From the NCBI GenBank assembly GCA_022315425.1, contig JAIUPT010000023.1:1-64000 (forward strand): a stretch of DNA of 64,000 nucleotides, in the 5' to 3' direction. This document shows, piece after piece, positions 1-10,084 of the stretch (position 1 is the stretch's first letter; each line of letters begins with the position of its first letter). The stretch comes from Pseudevernia furfuracea (lineage: Eukaryota; Ascomycota; Lecanoromycetes; Lecanorales; Parmeliaceae). The position numbers were made by a program, and so were the translations under genes. The notes under the pieces were generated by a model. That model was not told where the DNA came from and searched no databases. It saw nothing but the letters and a program-made list of their open reading frames with translations.

Positions 1-716
1 TAGATTTTTGAAAATCAATAAAAAAGTTAGATTCTCCTGTAGAAAATCCTGCTAGCCATTCCGGGTGTAGATTATTACTTTTTTGCAGTGCTCATGTTCT
101 AAAGCATTTATTATAGCTTTCCAGGCTTTCTAGCCTGACTGGAATAGTTTTAGGAAATGAATCTTTTAAATCATTACTTAAACCTGTATTAAGAGAGGCT
201 CTAATATTAACTATTTTTTGTATACCTTTTAAAGTATTATGTTCTTTATTTAACATAAGTAAAAGAATTTCTTTAAATAGTACATAGTCTGAACGTTTTT
301 TTGTTATTAAAGGATATTTATCGAAATGAGGAATAATTCAGTTAACTAAATCTTTTAAAGTACTAACTCTACGGCAGAAATATTATTGACTTTAGACACA
401 TAACCTATACCACCGAAAAATTCTGGAATTGACTGAATTAAAGCTCTATCTTTCTCATGCATTTTTATTTGAACTCTAGCTTGAACATTTCAACCTGTTT
501 TATATCTAGAGTTTTTTAAAATGGTAAAAAAGAACTTTCCGCGTCAAATAGCCCAGTAATAAATCAAGGATGACTCGAAGAATTTAGAGATTGATTAGCA
601 GTATTATTAGTTATAGTAGAATAACTTTTTACTGTTATTTTAGAGCTAAACTTGTTTACATTTTTCGAATTAGTTGCATAGCTATAGGATAGACAGGGTA
701 AAAGAAGAGAACAATT
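1..716 (-). pseudogene. LAGLIDADG homing endonuclease ORF in nad4L intron, truncated by window
   Basis: The frame runs on from nad4L exon 1 and, with TGA as Trp, reads a first LAGLIDADG motif (WFITGLFDAESSFF) near 560-520. A second motif (LAGFSTGESNFF) follows at about 60-20. Between them the text 'PEFFGGIGYVSKV' is typical of group I intron endonucleases. Near 365-375 the usual V-E-F-R-V-S-T-L stretch is missing about 7 nt, which shifts the frame. The ORF therefore looks inactivated unless this is a sequencing error. The rest of the ORF, the intron end and nad4L exon 2 lie outside the window. Confidence 0.75.
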
Positions 717-956
717 AAATCTGTAAAAAGCTACTAATATACCTAAACCAATAGCTGATTCTGCACCAGCTATTGCTATTACATATATAGCAAATGTTTG
801 TCCTAATATATCATCAAAGCTAAGTGAGCTTACCAATATTAAAAATGTAATGGCTAAAAGCATTATTTCTATTGAAATAAGCATTAAGATTATGTTTTTT
901 CTATTTAAAACAAAGCCTAAAATTCCTATTAAAAAAAGTATTAAGGATAAATTCAT
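717..956 (-). CDS. nad4L: NADH dehydrogenase subunit 4L, exon 1
   Basis: This encodes the small membrane subunit of respiratory complex I. The start is ATG at 954-956 (MNLSLILFLIGILGF), although the open frame extends further upstream. Three hydrophobic helices are visible. The family hallmark FDDILGQTFAIYVIAIAGAE is followed by SAIGLGILVAFYR. About 80 of the usual ~89 residues are present. The normal ending (RG-S-I-A-I-E-Y) is replaced by intron sequence after FYR, so this is a 5' exon. In most Pezizomycotina nad4L is followed directly by nad5, which would lie beyond the window start. The exact 5' splice site is uncertain by 1-2 nt. Confidence 0.92.
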
Positions 957-2429
957 TATAATTATATAAAATTTAAAGATGTGTGGCTTGCGTTGTGAAG
1001 CTTGATGCTTTGCGTTTATCTTTGACTGGTTGTATAAGGTTAGTACATTGGCTTTATGCCCTATATAATATATATTTTTTACATTAATTATTTTAGATAG
1101 AACCCTTCTATCATAATACTCTATCATCTATCATATTTTTATATAAATAATAGAGCTCCTGTTTTTCCACCTTTAGAGATTATTAAAATATAAAAAATGG
1201 GATAAGTGCCCATGATCATTGCTATGCAACAAAGCAAATAAACACTAGTTACCAGGAAACCTAATATTATACATAGTAATATGCTTGTATCTTTTAAAGA
1301 TACATAACACATTAGTATGATACCAATCTAATCAAAACAAAATATATAATGCAAATTATCTGATAAAAGCAATCTTTAAGATACTTATGCTTTATTCATA
1401 TTACCTTCTACATAAGAAATAGATAAGGGTGGATCTAAGTTATTGAGCTATATGCCCATGTACTAATAAATCTGTAAGATAGGCTATAGATGGTGGTGCG
1501 TAGGCAAAAGCTTCTATTAATGCAGCTAGCTGAACTTGGTCTATGTCAATAGGACCATCATAGCCTGCATGTATTGTTGCTAGTATAATAACAACTTATG
1601 TATAAATTAATTGACTTAAAAATAAAAAGAATAAACTAAGCTCTACTCTAAAGCAATTTAAAGCTTAATATAGAAAAGATCTAAAAATTTTAAATTAGAT
1701 AGCTATTAAAAGCTACTTAATAACCTTTATTTTTTTATTGCTCCGCATCCATAGGTTTTCGTGTATTAAGGCTTGTGTTTACATAATTGTAAAAACAATA
1801 CTGACTTCTAACTGCCAACAATATAAAAGCTAATAATAGCAAAAGAATAGATAAGAAATACGATGATGTGACGCGTAGCACTATAATGAACAAAAACCAT
1901 AAAAATAAAAAGTATTATAATGATCAAATAAACAAAAGCTTAACTAACATAAAAATAAAAAGATATGAAAAAAATGATGTGCCTTGTTCCTTCTTTTCTG
2001 GTTTTTCTGTTTTTCTAAGGAAAACCAGAAAAAACGAGCACAATATAAAGTAAAAAAGATAATGATATGCTCAACTTCTTGTGAAACATTAGCACGCGAA
2101 GCACAATAACAATAATGAAGAAAAAAGTAAAGCATGTACACTATTAGAAGTAATAAACCAAATACAACTGAAACTAAGAAGAAATAAGTATTAAAGATAA
2201 ATTCATTATATTTGTATAAGTCTTAAATATGTGTAGGCTATCATACTGATACACAACAAGTAAATAAAAAAGTAAAGAAGTAAGTAAAACATAGTACGGT
2301 AAGTTATCTGCAGTTTATAATAATTGATAGTACAAAAACAAAAGCAAGTTATAAAAAAAAAATAATAAGAGGCTAACCCCTATTTTATTTTTGCTTTTTC
2401 CTTTTTCCTTGCTATTTCTTTTTGTTTAG
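957..2429. other. Spacer upstream of nad4L with short ORF remnant
   Basis: No complete gene is recognised here. A short minus frame at 1440-1595 (VVIILATIHAGYDG...LVHGHIAQ) looks protein-like but is preceded by a TAA and lacks an ATG, so it is probably a fragment of unknown origin. The segment around 1180-1270 (gggataagtg ... caggaaacc) resembles 55340-55420 upstream of nad4. Inverted repeats around 1990-2040 form a hairpin of the type 'tttttctggttttt/aaaaccagaaaaa'. Confidence 0.5.
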
Positions 2430-3352
2430 CTATTTCTTTTTCTTCTTCTGTCCTATTTGCGCGCTTTTCTCTTTGCCTTTGAACATTTTTTTTGTTTCTA
2501 TATCTATTTCTTCTTGTGTCTTATTTATGCCTTTTCGCCTTATCTTTGCTATTCTTTTTTCTTCTTCTGTCATATTTGCGCGCCTTTCTCTTCGCCTTTT
2601 GTTTTCTTTTTCTTTTTGTTCTTCTGTCATATTACCGCGTGATTCTTTTCGCCTTATCTCTATTATTTCTTTTTCTTCTTCTGTCCTATTATCGCGTATT
2701 TCTTTTCGCCTCCTCCTTATATTTTCTTTTTTTTTATCCTCACTATCTATTTGACTTTGCTTTGCTATTTCCATCCGCCTAGTCTGTTCTGAAATAGAAA
2801 TACTAGGATCTACAATACGACCTGAATTATCAATATCATACTCTACTTCAAATTTATATGCTTTAGATTGGTTCTCTATAGCATCTTGTTCCTCAGGTGT
2901 GAGTGTAGCATTATAATCAGTATCTTCACCTGTATTTACAGGATTAAGTTTTTTATCAAAAACTGAGTCTTGAAGATCCCTGTACTCCTTGGGTGTCTCA
3001 CCTAGGTGCCACCCTTCCTTGTCATAGTCCTTATTTGATGTACTATAAGTTTCTTCTTCCTTTTTTTTTTTTCTTTTTTCTTTTTATATCAGTAAATTAC
3101 AGAATTAAAGTTTCAAAAAGGTCCTTTGGGTGCTTGGGGTTCTTCTGGATCACTTGGCCTCCCATTAGAACCTTGGGGTTCTTCTGGATCACTTGGCCTT
3201 CCATTAGAATCCTGGGGTTCTTCTGGATCACTTGGCTCCCCATTAAAACCATCAAAATAATATAAAGCGTATTGAATATACCCATCATATATATAGAAAA
3301 GTACTACACCAAGTAACATTATATGTACACTTAAATAGAGGTAAGCAAGCAA
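2430..3352 (-). CDS. Unknown membrane-anchored, charged repeat protein ORF (frameshifted at an A tract)
   Basis: Not recognised. The upstream frame is open from 3712, overlapping the nad3 end in another phase, with its first ATG at 3352. It encodes two or three hydrophobic segments (FVIFSFFLLSSIAVLLVL; HIMLLGVVLFYIYDGYI). Three tandem 'SDPEEPQ(D/G)SNGRP' type repeats follow at about 3220-3125. At the A12 run (RC of 3061-3072) the phase changes by one. The second part then encodes a very charged coiled-coil-like tail with repeats of the form NMTEEEK-IA-IRRK, ending at TAG 2430. The two halves read as one protein once the homopolymer phase is corrected, so either assembly error or slippage is possible. 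It lies directly 3' of nad3. Confidence 0.55.
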
Positions 3353-3666
3353 AAGATTTAAACCTTCGGGTTTATCTATATAAATTATAGTAAAGTTAGT
3401 AATGATAGATAGTACTAATAAAACAGCTATAGAACTTAATAAAAAGAATGAAAAAATGACAAAGTCTATGTTATATAGACCATACAGGTTAGCTAGAAAT
3501 AAACATAATATATTAAATATATTATGTTTATTATTTAGAAATGTCAGAAACTCATGGCGAATGAAAAGAGCTGAAAGTATTAAGGAATAAGGAAACTCAT
3601 GTTCATAGTAAATGCTTTTAAGTACTCTATAATGATAACAAGAGTGAATGCTATAAGTAATAATAC

Positions 3667-4254
3667 TTACAACCTGGTTTTTATATAGTCAAATATGAAA
3701 CTCATAGGTGACCTAATGATGCCGATAATTAATTTAACCGAACTATATAAAGAGCATAAAAGTTTTATTATATAAGTAAGAGATTCAACCTTCTTATTTA
3801 TAGTTGAATAAAATCTTTTCTTATATATAAATGGGTTTCTGGCAGCATTTACTCTGTTAACATAATTTGAATTTTTATTTATAGTTGCCACATTAGACAT
3901 TTGTCTGCTATCAATGGATAGTGCTTTCTTTCCCAATTCGAAAGCAAAACCCAATGTTAATGCTAAAAGAAACATTAACACAACAACTAAACCATATACA
4001 CCATTAGTATAAGCACTTACAAGATAAGGATAAACTAATAAGATTTCTAAATCAAACAGCAGAAACAATAAAGCAAATATGAAAAAAGAAATACTAAACT
4101 GTGTTCTGTTCTGTCCCAAGAATGAACTAAAACCACATTCAAACGCGCTATTTTTTTCCATATAAGGATTGTGAGGAGCAAATATTAAATTAATGGCCAA
4201 TAATATAAAAGCTAACAAGGGTATAAATAAGAAAAAAAATATTGTACTAGACAT
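3667..4254 (-). CDS. nad3: NADH dehydrogenase subunit 3 with C-terminal extension
   Basis: This is the complex I membrane subunit. It starts MSSTIFFFLF and carries the family core (FAPHNPYMEKNSAFECGFSS, then FDLEILLVYPY). It ends the conserved region at FELGKKALSIDSRQ near residue 118. Fungal nad3 usually stops about there or within 20 residues. This ORF continues to 195 residues with a basic, partly hydrophobic tail (RFYSTINKKVES ... FDYIKTRL). The ATG directly abuts the TAA of nad2 (0 nt gap), the nad2-nad3 pairing expected in ascomycetes. The stop region overlaps the next open frame in a different phase. Confidence 0.95.
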   Translation of the reverse strand: MSSTIFFFLFIPLLAFILLAINLIFAPHNPYMEKNSAFECGFSSFLGQNRTQFSISFFIFALLFLLFDLEILLVYPYLVSAYTNGVYGLVVVLMFLLALTLGFAFELGKKALSIDSRQMSNVATINKNSNYVNRVNAARNPFIYKKRFYSTINKKVESLTYIIKLLCSLYSSVKLIIGIIRSPMSFIFDYIKTRL

Positions 4255-5997
4255 TTAAGGATTAAACAATATAAGTGCTAATATATTAGCCATACTTACG
4301 GACTCTTCAGGAGTAAATATAAACAATAGTAATGTTAGGGTTAATATAGAAATAGTAATAGTTAAAGAGGATGATAATACTATATTATTAATGTTAAAGC
4401 TGAATGTGTCTACATAACCCTCATCATTTATATTTATAGATGATACAACATTAGCTTTAAATTTTGTAGGTTCAAGGTCTTGGTTTAATTTATATTCATG
4501 TTCATCAAAAAACATTTGTTTAATTACACCTAAATAATAAACAGCACTTATAACACTAGTTAATATAGCTGTTAAAGTTAAGAAAACGTAACCGCTATCT
4601 AATGCTGCGGACAGTACCATTTGTTTTGCGAAAAACCCTATAAGAGGAGGTATACCTACAAAAGAAAACAAAGTAATGGCTAAACTTAAAGCTAATACAG
4701 GATTAAGATTAAAATAACCTTTTAATTGACTAATAAGTTGTATAGGTGAGTTGTTTCTATCTAATAAATTGTTGTACTGATCTTTAAGAGGACCGTTGTT
4801 TACAAAAGGGTATAAAGAGAAACCGATGCTAATTAATAAAACAAAGGCATTTATATTTGTAATTGAGTATTGCATTAGGTAAAATAGAAAGCCCTGAATA
4901 GACTCTAAACTATTAATACTTAAGGCTAAAAGTATAAAGCCTAAGTGTGATATTGTACTATATGCAAAGAGTCTTTTTATTCTAAACTGTGATAGACCTA
5001 ACACACTACCTATTATTAAAGATAAAAAGGAGCTAAAAAGTAAGCCGGATGTTCAACTAAAACTAAAGGGATGCTCCGCAACAAAATAAAAATTACTAGT
5101 ATAATGAATTAACTCTAACAAAAAGATAAGTATAGATATTTTAGCTATTATTGCAACAAAAGTTGTTACTATTGTAGGGATAGCATCATACACATCAGGG
5201 CTTCAAAAATGAAACGGTGCGGCGGATATCTTAAATAAAAACCCTACTGACATAATTAAAAGAGATATGTTTAAATATAAAGGTTTATATCAATCATATA
5301 TATTATTTGTATATTCATTGGCTAGGCTAGATAAACCGGTTATTACATAATAACCGTCTAGATTTGTTGTACCAGAGTTAGCATACAATAGACTTGTGCC
5401 TAGTAGTATAAAACAAGAAGATAAACCCCCCAATAAAAAATAAGTAAGACCTGCAGAGGTAGATAGTTCAGAGTTTCTATATAGTGTGGAGAGTAAATAT
5501 AAACCATAACTTTGTAACTCTATAGATAGGAAAATAGAAACTATATCACTAGCAGATACTAAAAATGTACCCCCTATTATTATAAATAATATAATTAAAG
5601 AATACTCAATTATTCTATATTGTTGTCCCATCTTATTAATAATGTTTGTATCATATATGAAATTTTTAAAAAACAGGTTGTAGAAACTAGCATAATTTTT
5701 AACTCAAACTTTTCTAGAATAAAAAGCAGTTAATTGTAATATGGTAGCACTAACAAAAAAGATAAAAAGATGGAAAGTTTGTGTAATAGGTGTAGCATGG
5801 AAAAGACCACCGTATAAACCTATACCTTTATCTAAAAATGAGATGTCTAAGCTTTTTAATACAATCATACAGGAACCTAGCAATATTATTATTGTCTCTC
5901 TGGAATAAAGGACAGATTTTTCTCGTCTATCTGTGACGGCATTAGATAATAATAAAAATAAAAGAGAATAGATAATAATTGATTTTGGAGGGTTCAA
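4255..5997 (-). CDS. nad2: NADH dehydrogenase subunit 2
   Basis: A complex I proton-pumping subunit of 580 residues, read with TGA as Trp. All pieces share one frame and no intron is needed. Recognisable stretches are FLSIELQSYGLYLLSTLY, the FKISAAPFHFWSPDVYDA loop, RLFAYSTISHLGFILLAL and FVGIPPLIGFFAKQ. The start is taken as ATG 5997 (MNPPKSIIIYSLLFLLLSNA); no closer alternative exists before conserved sequence. It is transcribed just upstream of nad3. A degenerate internal fragment of nad2 occurs at 62715-62890. Confidence 0.95.
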
Positions 5998-6288
5998 ACC
6001 TACCCGTTTTTTATAATTATAAAAAAATGGTAAAAAATAGGTTATTAAATAACCGAATATTATAAATATATTTATTATTTATGTCTTTTATAGAGACGTA
6101 AGGTATTAATAGATATGATATTAAACCAATTATAATATAGAATGCATGGAAGTATATGGAAGGACATGGCATGTGCCCATAATTTATGTTTAATTTATAA
6201 AAACTAAACTGAGAAACGACCAGTTAATAAAAAATTGTTACATGTCAAATATAACAAAAAACTAAAAAAAGATTGCATTAAATGCTAG
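5998..6288. other. Spacer upstream of nad2
   Basis: A+T-rich with no ORF or RNA recognised. Transcription of nad2 should enter from this side, so the region may hold a promoter or processing site, but I see no motif I can defend. Confidence 0.4.
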
Positions 6289-6358
6289 GCGGGAGATAAA
6301 CTCGAATTCCCACTCTTAATGCATGAAATTAACGTTCTAGCCAATTGAACTATCATTT
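6289..6358 (-). pseudogene. Degenerate tRNA-Met(CAT)-like copy
   Basis: The minus strand shows a D-arm, an anticodon arm TTAAT-TTCATGC-ATTAA and a T-loop like those of the intact tRNA-Met at 7118-7189. The 5' strand (AAAATGA) and 3' strand (TCCCGCC) of the acceptor do not pair. It is probably a decayed duplicate. Confidence 0.5.
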
Positions 6359-6419
6359 TTTTTTTATTTACTTAATCATGTACTTACCTATAAACAACTT
6401 ATCTTTATTTATGTAATTT

Positions 6420-6990
6420 AATAATGTAGCATGGTTTACTTTCAATTATCTGGCAGCAGTGCGAAGATAACTATATTTTTTAGTATCGTTTGTTTCAATA
6501 TTTTTAAAGGTAACGATATGAGATGTGGACAGCAATTGGTTGGTTTTAGCTAAAGGAGATAATACTGCACCTACTCTTGCTTTCTCAAATTATACAAAGC
6601 TTTATCGCTCAACTTACGCAATTTAAATTTAAAGAATGTTTTTTAAGAATGTTTAAAATGTAAACTAGATCCTGCTGTAGTTAATATGTTATATTCAGGT
6701 TTAAAATCATATCTATTATCTATTAAATTGCCTTCTATTAATAACATGAGATCTAGCACAAACTTCTAATATGTCCAGTTGGATATTCTCATGTCCGTGA
6801 GCCAGCAGAGGATTGTAAATTTTACTTTTATATTTTGAAGTTCTTTTAGCTAAGTAATTTAAAGAAAAATAATTGCGGAATCCTGAGCTTAAGTTAAATG
6901 AGCTTCCTACGTAACATTTACCGTTTCTTTTATTAACTCAGCTATAGACTCCACATCTTTGTTTATTGTCTTGTAATATCTTATTTTTAT
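6420..6990 (-). pseudogene. GIY-YIG endonuclease remnant among tRNAs
   Basis: The minus strand reads CGVYSWVNKRNGKCYVGSSF, a GIY-YIG N-terminus with the variant G-V-Y and Y-V-G. It continues through LAKRTSKYKSKIYNPLLAHG and EVCARSHVINR. A frame change near 6745 then leads to DFKPEYNILTTAGSS, the normal continuation. Several stops follow. It is not inside a recognisable intron and sits between tRNA genes. Confidence 0.7.
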
Positions 6991-7117
6991 TACAAGACGC
7001 GTCATCGTATATTATAATATTATTGGGATCAGAATTTTGCTTTTTTTAGATTTGTCTCGAAATATTTCATATTTCGGCTCTTTAAATGTATATTGTTTAG
7101 TGTGTTTTTTATCATGA

Positions 7118-7189
7118 GCCAGAGGAGAAATTCGAATTCTCGTACTTAACGCATGAAATTAATGTTCTAACCTTTTGAACTACTCGGGC
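7118..7189 (-). tRNA. trnM: tRNA-Met(CAT)
   Basis: The cloverleaf can be folded by eye. Acceptor GCCCGAG/CTCTGGC has one mismatch, the anticodon loop is TTCATGC and the T-arm is GAGAA-TTCGAAT-TTCTC. It is one of three apparently intact CAT tRNAs. Confidence 0.85.
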
Positions 7190-7295
7190 TTTAAATTTAG
7201 CATTACTAAACGTTTATAAATGAAAGAAAAACATTTGTCTCTCTTAGTTTTTAACTAAGCTTAACTCTTTTAACTAATTTAACTAATTTAATATT

Positions 7296-7296
<1 letters not shown>

Positions 7297-7341
<45 letters not shown>
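7297..7341. repeat. (CAGA)n microsatellite
   Basis: About 11 tandem CAGA units in the spacer between tRNA-Met and tRNA-His. Confidence 0.95.
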
Positions 7342-7364
7342 GCAAGCGACTAAAGAAAAATAAG

Positions 7365-7438
7365 GGTGGATACCCTGGCTCGAACAGGGAACTCACTGTT
7401 CCACATACAGTTGCTCTACCTATTGAACTATAACCACC
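7365..7438 (-). tRNA. trnH: tRNA-His(GTG)
   Basis: Anticodon arm ACTGT-ATGTGGA-ACAGT. T-arm CCCTG-TTCGAGC-CAGGG. Acceptor GGTGGTT against ATCCACC with one mismatch. Confidence 0.88.
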
Positions 7439-7520
7439 TATATCATTTATTTGTTAAAGATGAAGAAAAGAAAAAAGAAATCACAAGCAATCGCAACCCT
7501 AAAAACAAATAATTTAACTT

Positions 7521-7592
7521 TATGTTGGAGTGATTCGAACACTCAATAATAAATACCAAAAATTTATGACTTGCCGATTAGTCTACAACATA
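7521..7592 (-). tRNA. trnQ: tRNA-Gln(TTG)
   Basis: Perfect acceptor TATGTTG/CAACATA. Anticodon arm TAAAT-TTTTGGT-ATTTA gives TTG. T-arm GAGTG-TTCGAAT-CACTC. Confidence 0.85.
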
Positions 7593-7941
7593 TATGAATG
7601 TAGGAATAATATAAGTAAAATTTTCTAATTGTTTTTTTGTTTTTGTTGTGCCATGCTTCTTCTTTTAGAGAATAGATGATAAAAATTCAGAAAAGATAAG
7701 CAAGAAACATCACATAGGGTAGATCCGACTTGAACGGATAAGATTTAAAGGGGGGGGGGGTTACCGTATTAGCCGTATTTAAAGTAAGAATCGTCATTTC
7801 AAAAAGTGCCTTTTGATATATATTTACTTATACTAGAGTAGGACAAGCCCACAAAATTACCTGCTTCTTTCATAGTAAGCAATGATTTTATTAAGTTCCA
7901 GTTTTATAGTATATACATACGGGAGTTCCTCTTGTCCTCAA

Positions 7942-8020
7942 TTTTAGTTTATTTATAGTTTTTCACTTTTTAGTTTATTTCTAGTTTTTCACTTTTTAGT
8001 TTATTTATAGTTTTTCACTT
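7942..8020. repeat. Three tandem copies of a ~26-bp unit
   Basis: The unit 'tttagtttatttatagtttt' plus 'tcact' is repeated three times with one or two differences, in the spacer next to a GIY-YIG remnant. Confidence 0.85.
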
Positions 8021-8039
8021 ACTATACGTTTGCTACCCG

Positions 8040-8430
8040 GTTTAAACGCTCATTTGTATGACTTACTTATACGTAAACCACCCATTTTCAATTGGTCCAT
8101 ATCTGAATGCTTATAACCTAGGATAGAGCCTGCTTTTTTACTAGTATTTAGCGATGGTGAATATTTATTTAAGTAGTTTTGCTCTATACTTACTATTGCC
8201 TTCTTTTCCAAGATGATATTTTCTAATATACCATATTCAAAGTTATTTCACTCCTATTCTATTCTATTTTTAAAATAAAATTTGTTATTATTTTATATTT
8301 ATAACATTTATATCAGTGTTGCCTGAAACGTTGTGCTAAATTGATAGCCGAACCTATGTAAAACCTAGTTAAGTTGAAAAATAACCTGTAAGCATATATG
8401 CCTGAGCCCAAGTCTAGCATATTCTCGTTA
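8040..8430 (-). pseudogene. GIY-YIG endonuclease remnant
   Basis: The minus strand reads GSGIYAYRLFFNLTRFYIGS followed by AINLAQRFRQHWY. After frame changes it continues NNFEYGILENIILEKKAIV, SIEQNYLNKYSPSLNTSKKA and GSILGYKHSDMDQLKMGG. This is the complete order of a GIY-YIG domain plus the start of a NUMOD3-like tail, but stops and indels break it. It stands between tRNA-Gln and tRNA-Leu. Confidence 0.7.
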
Positions 8431-8488
8431 CGAATGCGATTGAGAATATAGCCTTTTTTGTTTAGTTATAATTTTGTGTTTTCCATGT

Positions 8489-8569
8489 ATAGATAACAAG
8501 ACTTGAACTTGTACGGCCTAAACCATTCCATCCTAAATGGAAATTGTCTACCAATTCCAACATATCTAT
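8489..8569 (-). tRNA. trnL1: tRNA-Leu(TAG)
   Basis: Perfect acceptor ATAGATA/TATCTAT. Anticodon arm TTCCA-TTTAGGA-TGGAA. Long class II variable arm. T-arm ACAAG-TTCAAGT-CTTGT. Confidence 0.9.
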
Positions 8570-8670
8570 TTGAGTCCATCTATTTTAATTCGTGTCTACC
8601 AATTCCATCACTAGCTTTAGACCTATATCTTTCCAAATGGAAAGATATCTCCTATTTTCTAGTGTACAAT

Positions 8671-8742
8671 GCCCAAGATAAGATTCGAACTTACAGCCTA
8701 AACATCTTCAGAGTTCCGCTCTACCAATTGAGCTTCTTAGGC
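8671..8742 (-). tRNA. trnF: tRNA-Phe(GAA)
   Basis: Acceptor GCCTAAG/CTTGGGC. Anticodon loop CTGAAGA gives GAA; its stem has a weak closing pair. T-arm GTAAG-TTCGAAT-CTTAT. Confidence 0.8.
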
Positions 8743-8832
8743 TATGTTGTATACTTGTATTTACATAATAAAATGAGCATTAAGGTATAACTAGAACTAT
8801 ACATTATAAAAATATACACTTTTTTTAGCATT

Positions 8833-8903
8833 GGAGACAGCGGGGATCGAACCCAAATTAACGATGTGCAAAATAGACGTTTTACCAATTAAACTATATC
8901 CCC
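8833..8903 (-). tRNA. trnA: tRNA-Ala(TGC)
   Basis: Acceptor GGGGATA/TGTCTCC. Anticodon loop TTTGCAC. T-arm GGG-TTCGATC-CCC. The anticodon stem TCTAT/ATCGT is poorly paired on its 3' side, which may be damage or a sequence error. Confidence 0.75.
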
Positions 8904-9009
8904 TTTACTGATATTTTTCTGAAAATCATAAGGAAAAAACAACTAACAATACTATTAGCTAATAGATTATTTTTTCACAAGACATCGCTCTTATATAATT
9001 AAAAACTTT

Positions 9010-9091
9010 ATCCGAAAAACGACTTGAACGTTTACGATATTAAATCAGCGAATCTTAAGTTCGCACTGTCTACCAATTCCAGCACTCGGAC
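9010..9091 (-). tRNA. trnL2: tRNA-Leu(TAA)
   Basis: Anticodon arm GCGAA-CTTAAGA-TTCGC. Long variable arm. T-arm AAACG-TTCAAGT-CGTTT. Acceptor GTCCGAG/TTCGGAT with wobble pairs. Confidence 0.88.
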
Positions 9092-9142
9092 TTCTATTTG
9101 GGATGCTCCGCAACATAACCATACAAATATACTTGCAATGTT

Positions 9143-9214
9143 AAGGCCAGAATGATTCGAACACTCATCTGAGCTGTCATGAGCAGCTTGCTTTACCAAT
9201 TACGCTATAGCCTT
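9143..9214 (-). tRNA. trnM: tRNA-Met(CAT), second copy
   Basis: Acceptor AAGGCTA/TGGCCTT. Anticodon arm AGCTG-CTCATGA-CAGCT. T-arm GAGTG-TTCGAAT-CATTC. It differs in sequence from the other Met tRNAs, so it is an isoacceptor and not a recent duplicate. Confidence 0.85.
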
Positions 9215-9377
9215 TTTTGAGATATATATAATCTCTTAACATGATGCCATACTTCTTACGAAGCATGCGGAGCATTAGCAACATAAGTAGTAATTCTAAT
9301 AGCATGATTTGGTAAATAAAAGCACAAATAAACACCCATAACATACTTGAGTGGATATATGTGTTTTTAATGATATA

Positions 9378-9437
9378 CTTCATGCGAAGCATGCGAAGCA
9401 TGCGAAGCATGCGAAGCATGCGAAGCATGCGAAGCAT
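9378..9437. repeat. (GCGAAGCAT)n tandem repeat
   Basis: Six tandem copies of the 9-bp unit GCGAAGCAT, flanked by single copies (9250-9275). This is the core of the dispersed GCTTCGCA hairpin family, here expanded as a minisatellite. A short reading frame over it is not a gene. Confidence 0.9.
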
Positions 9438-9683
9438 TAGCAACATAATTGGATCATGTCTAATTTAAGGTTTTCATCTGTATAAAATTAAAAACTATCT
9501 ATGAAATAGTCTAGGTTTGCTTAATAATGCCATAACTATATAGTTATACTATATCATATAACCAGTCTACTGTGCCATACTACGTAGACAACTCAGGTTA
9601 AAAGTGGGTTATTAATATGAGTTGCATACGAAGTATAGCATGACATAGTATTAATAAATGAAACATACACCAAAAAGCCTATA

Positions 9684-9753
9684 TGCGGATAAAGGATTCG
9701 CACCCCTATAGACTGGTCATGAGCCAGTTATGTTACTATTACATCAATCCGCA
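9684..9753 (-). tRNA. trnM: tRNA-Met(CAT), third copy
   Basis: Acceptor TGCGGAT/ATCCGCA is perfect. Anticodon arm ACTGG-CTCATGA-CCAGT. T-arm AGGGG-TGCGAAT-CCTTT. It could be the initiator, but I cannot tell from sequence alone. Confidence 0.85.
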
Positions 9754-9854
9754 TGAATTATAGCATATAATACTCTCTTTTCTTTGTTTCTTTTTCTTTG
9801 TTTCTTTATGTTACTTTGTTACTTTGTTTTTTTTTGTTAATAAAACAACTGTAT

Positions 9855-9925
9855 AGCCCAGGTGGGAATCGAACCCGCGTTCTAATGGTGAAAGCATTAC
9901 GTCTTAACCATTGGACGACTGGGCC
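9855..9925 (-). tRNA. trnE: tRNA-Glu(TTC)
   Basis: Acceptor GGCCCAG/CTGGGCT. Anticodon arm TAATG-CTTTCAC-CATTA. T-loop TTCGATT. Confidence 0.88.
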
Positions 9926-10084
9926 TAAATTATTAGTGGCGAGGTACTTTATGATTAAAGTAAGCCCAGTGCAAGTATCGCGCTTACTTCTACCGATTAC
10001 AAAACGGTTGCATTACTTTTATGCTAACCAGGCATAGGGTAATATTATATATTAAATCCAAATATGTAAACAGCAATGTATAGA

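Noticed and set aside
2422..2782. Phe/Leu/Ser-rich plus-strand frames
   Set aside because: They are shadows of the charged repeat ORF on the minus strand; composition follows directly from its codons.
7726..7800. Possible tRNA-Thr from a T-arm-like ATCCG-TTCAAGT-CGGAT with 3' ATCTACC next to a G10 run
   Set aside because: No matching 5' acceptor strand or anticodon arm can be folded. At best it is a tRNA 3' fragment.
8503..8790. Plus-strand 95-codon frame
   Set aside because: It runs across tRNA-Leu and tRNA-Phe genes.
9177..9446. Minus 89-codon frame with M-L-R repeats
   Set aside because: Translation of the GCGAAGCAT minisatellite running into tRNA-Met.
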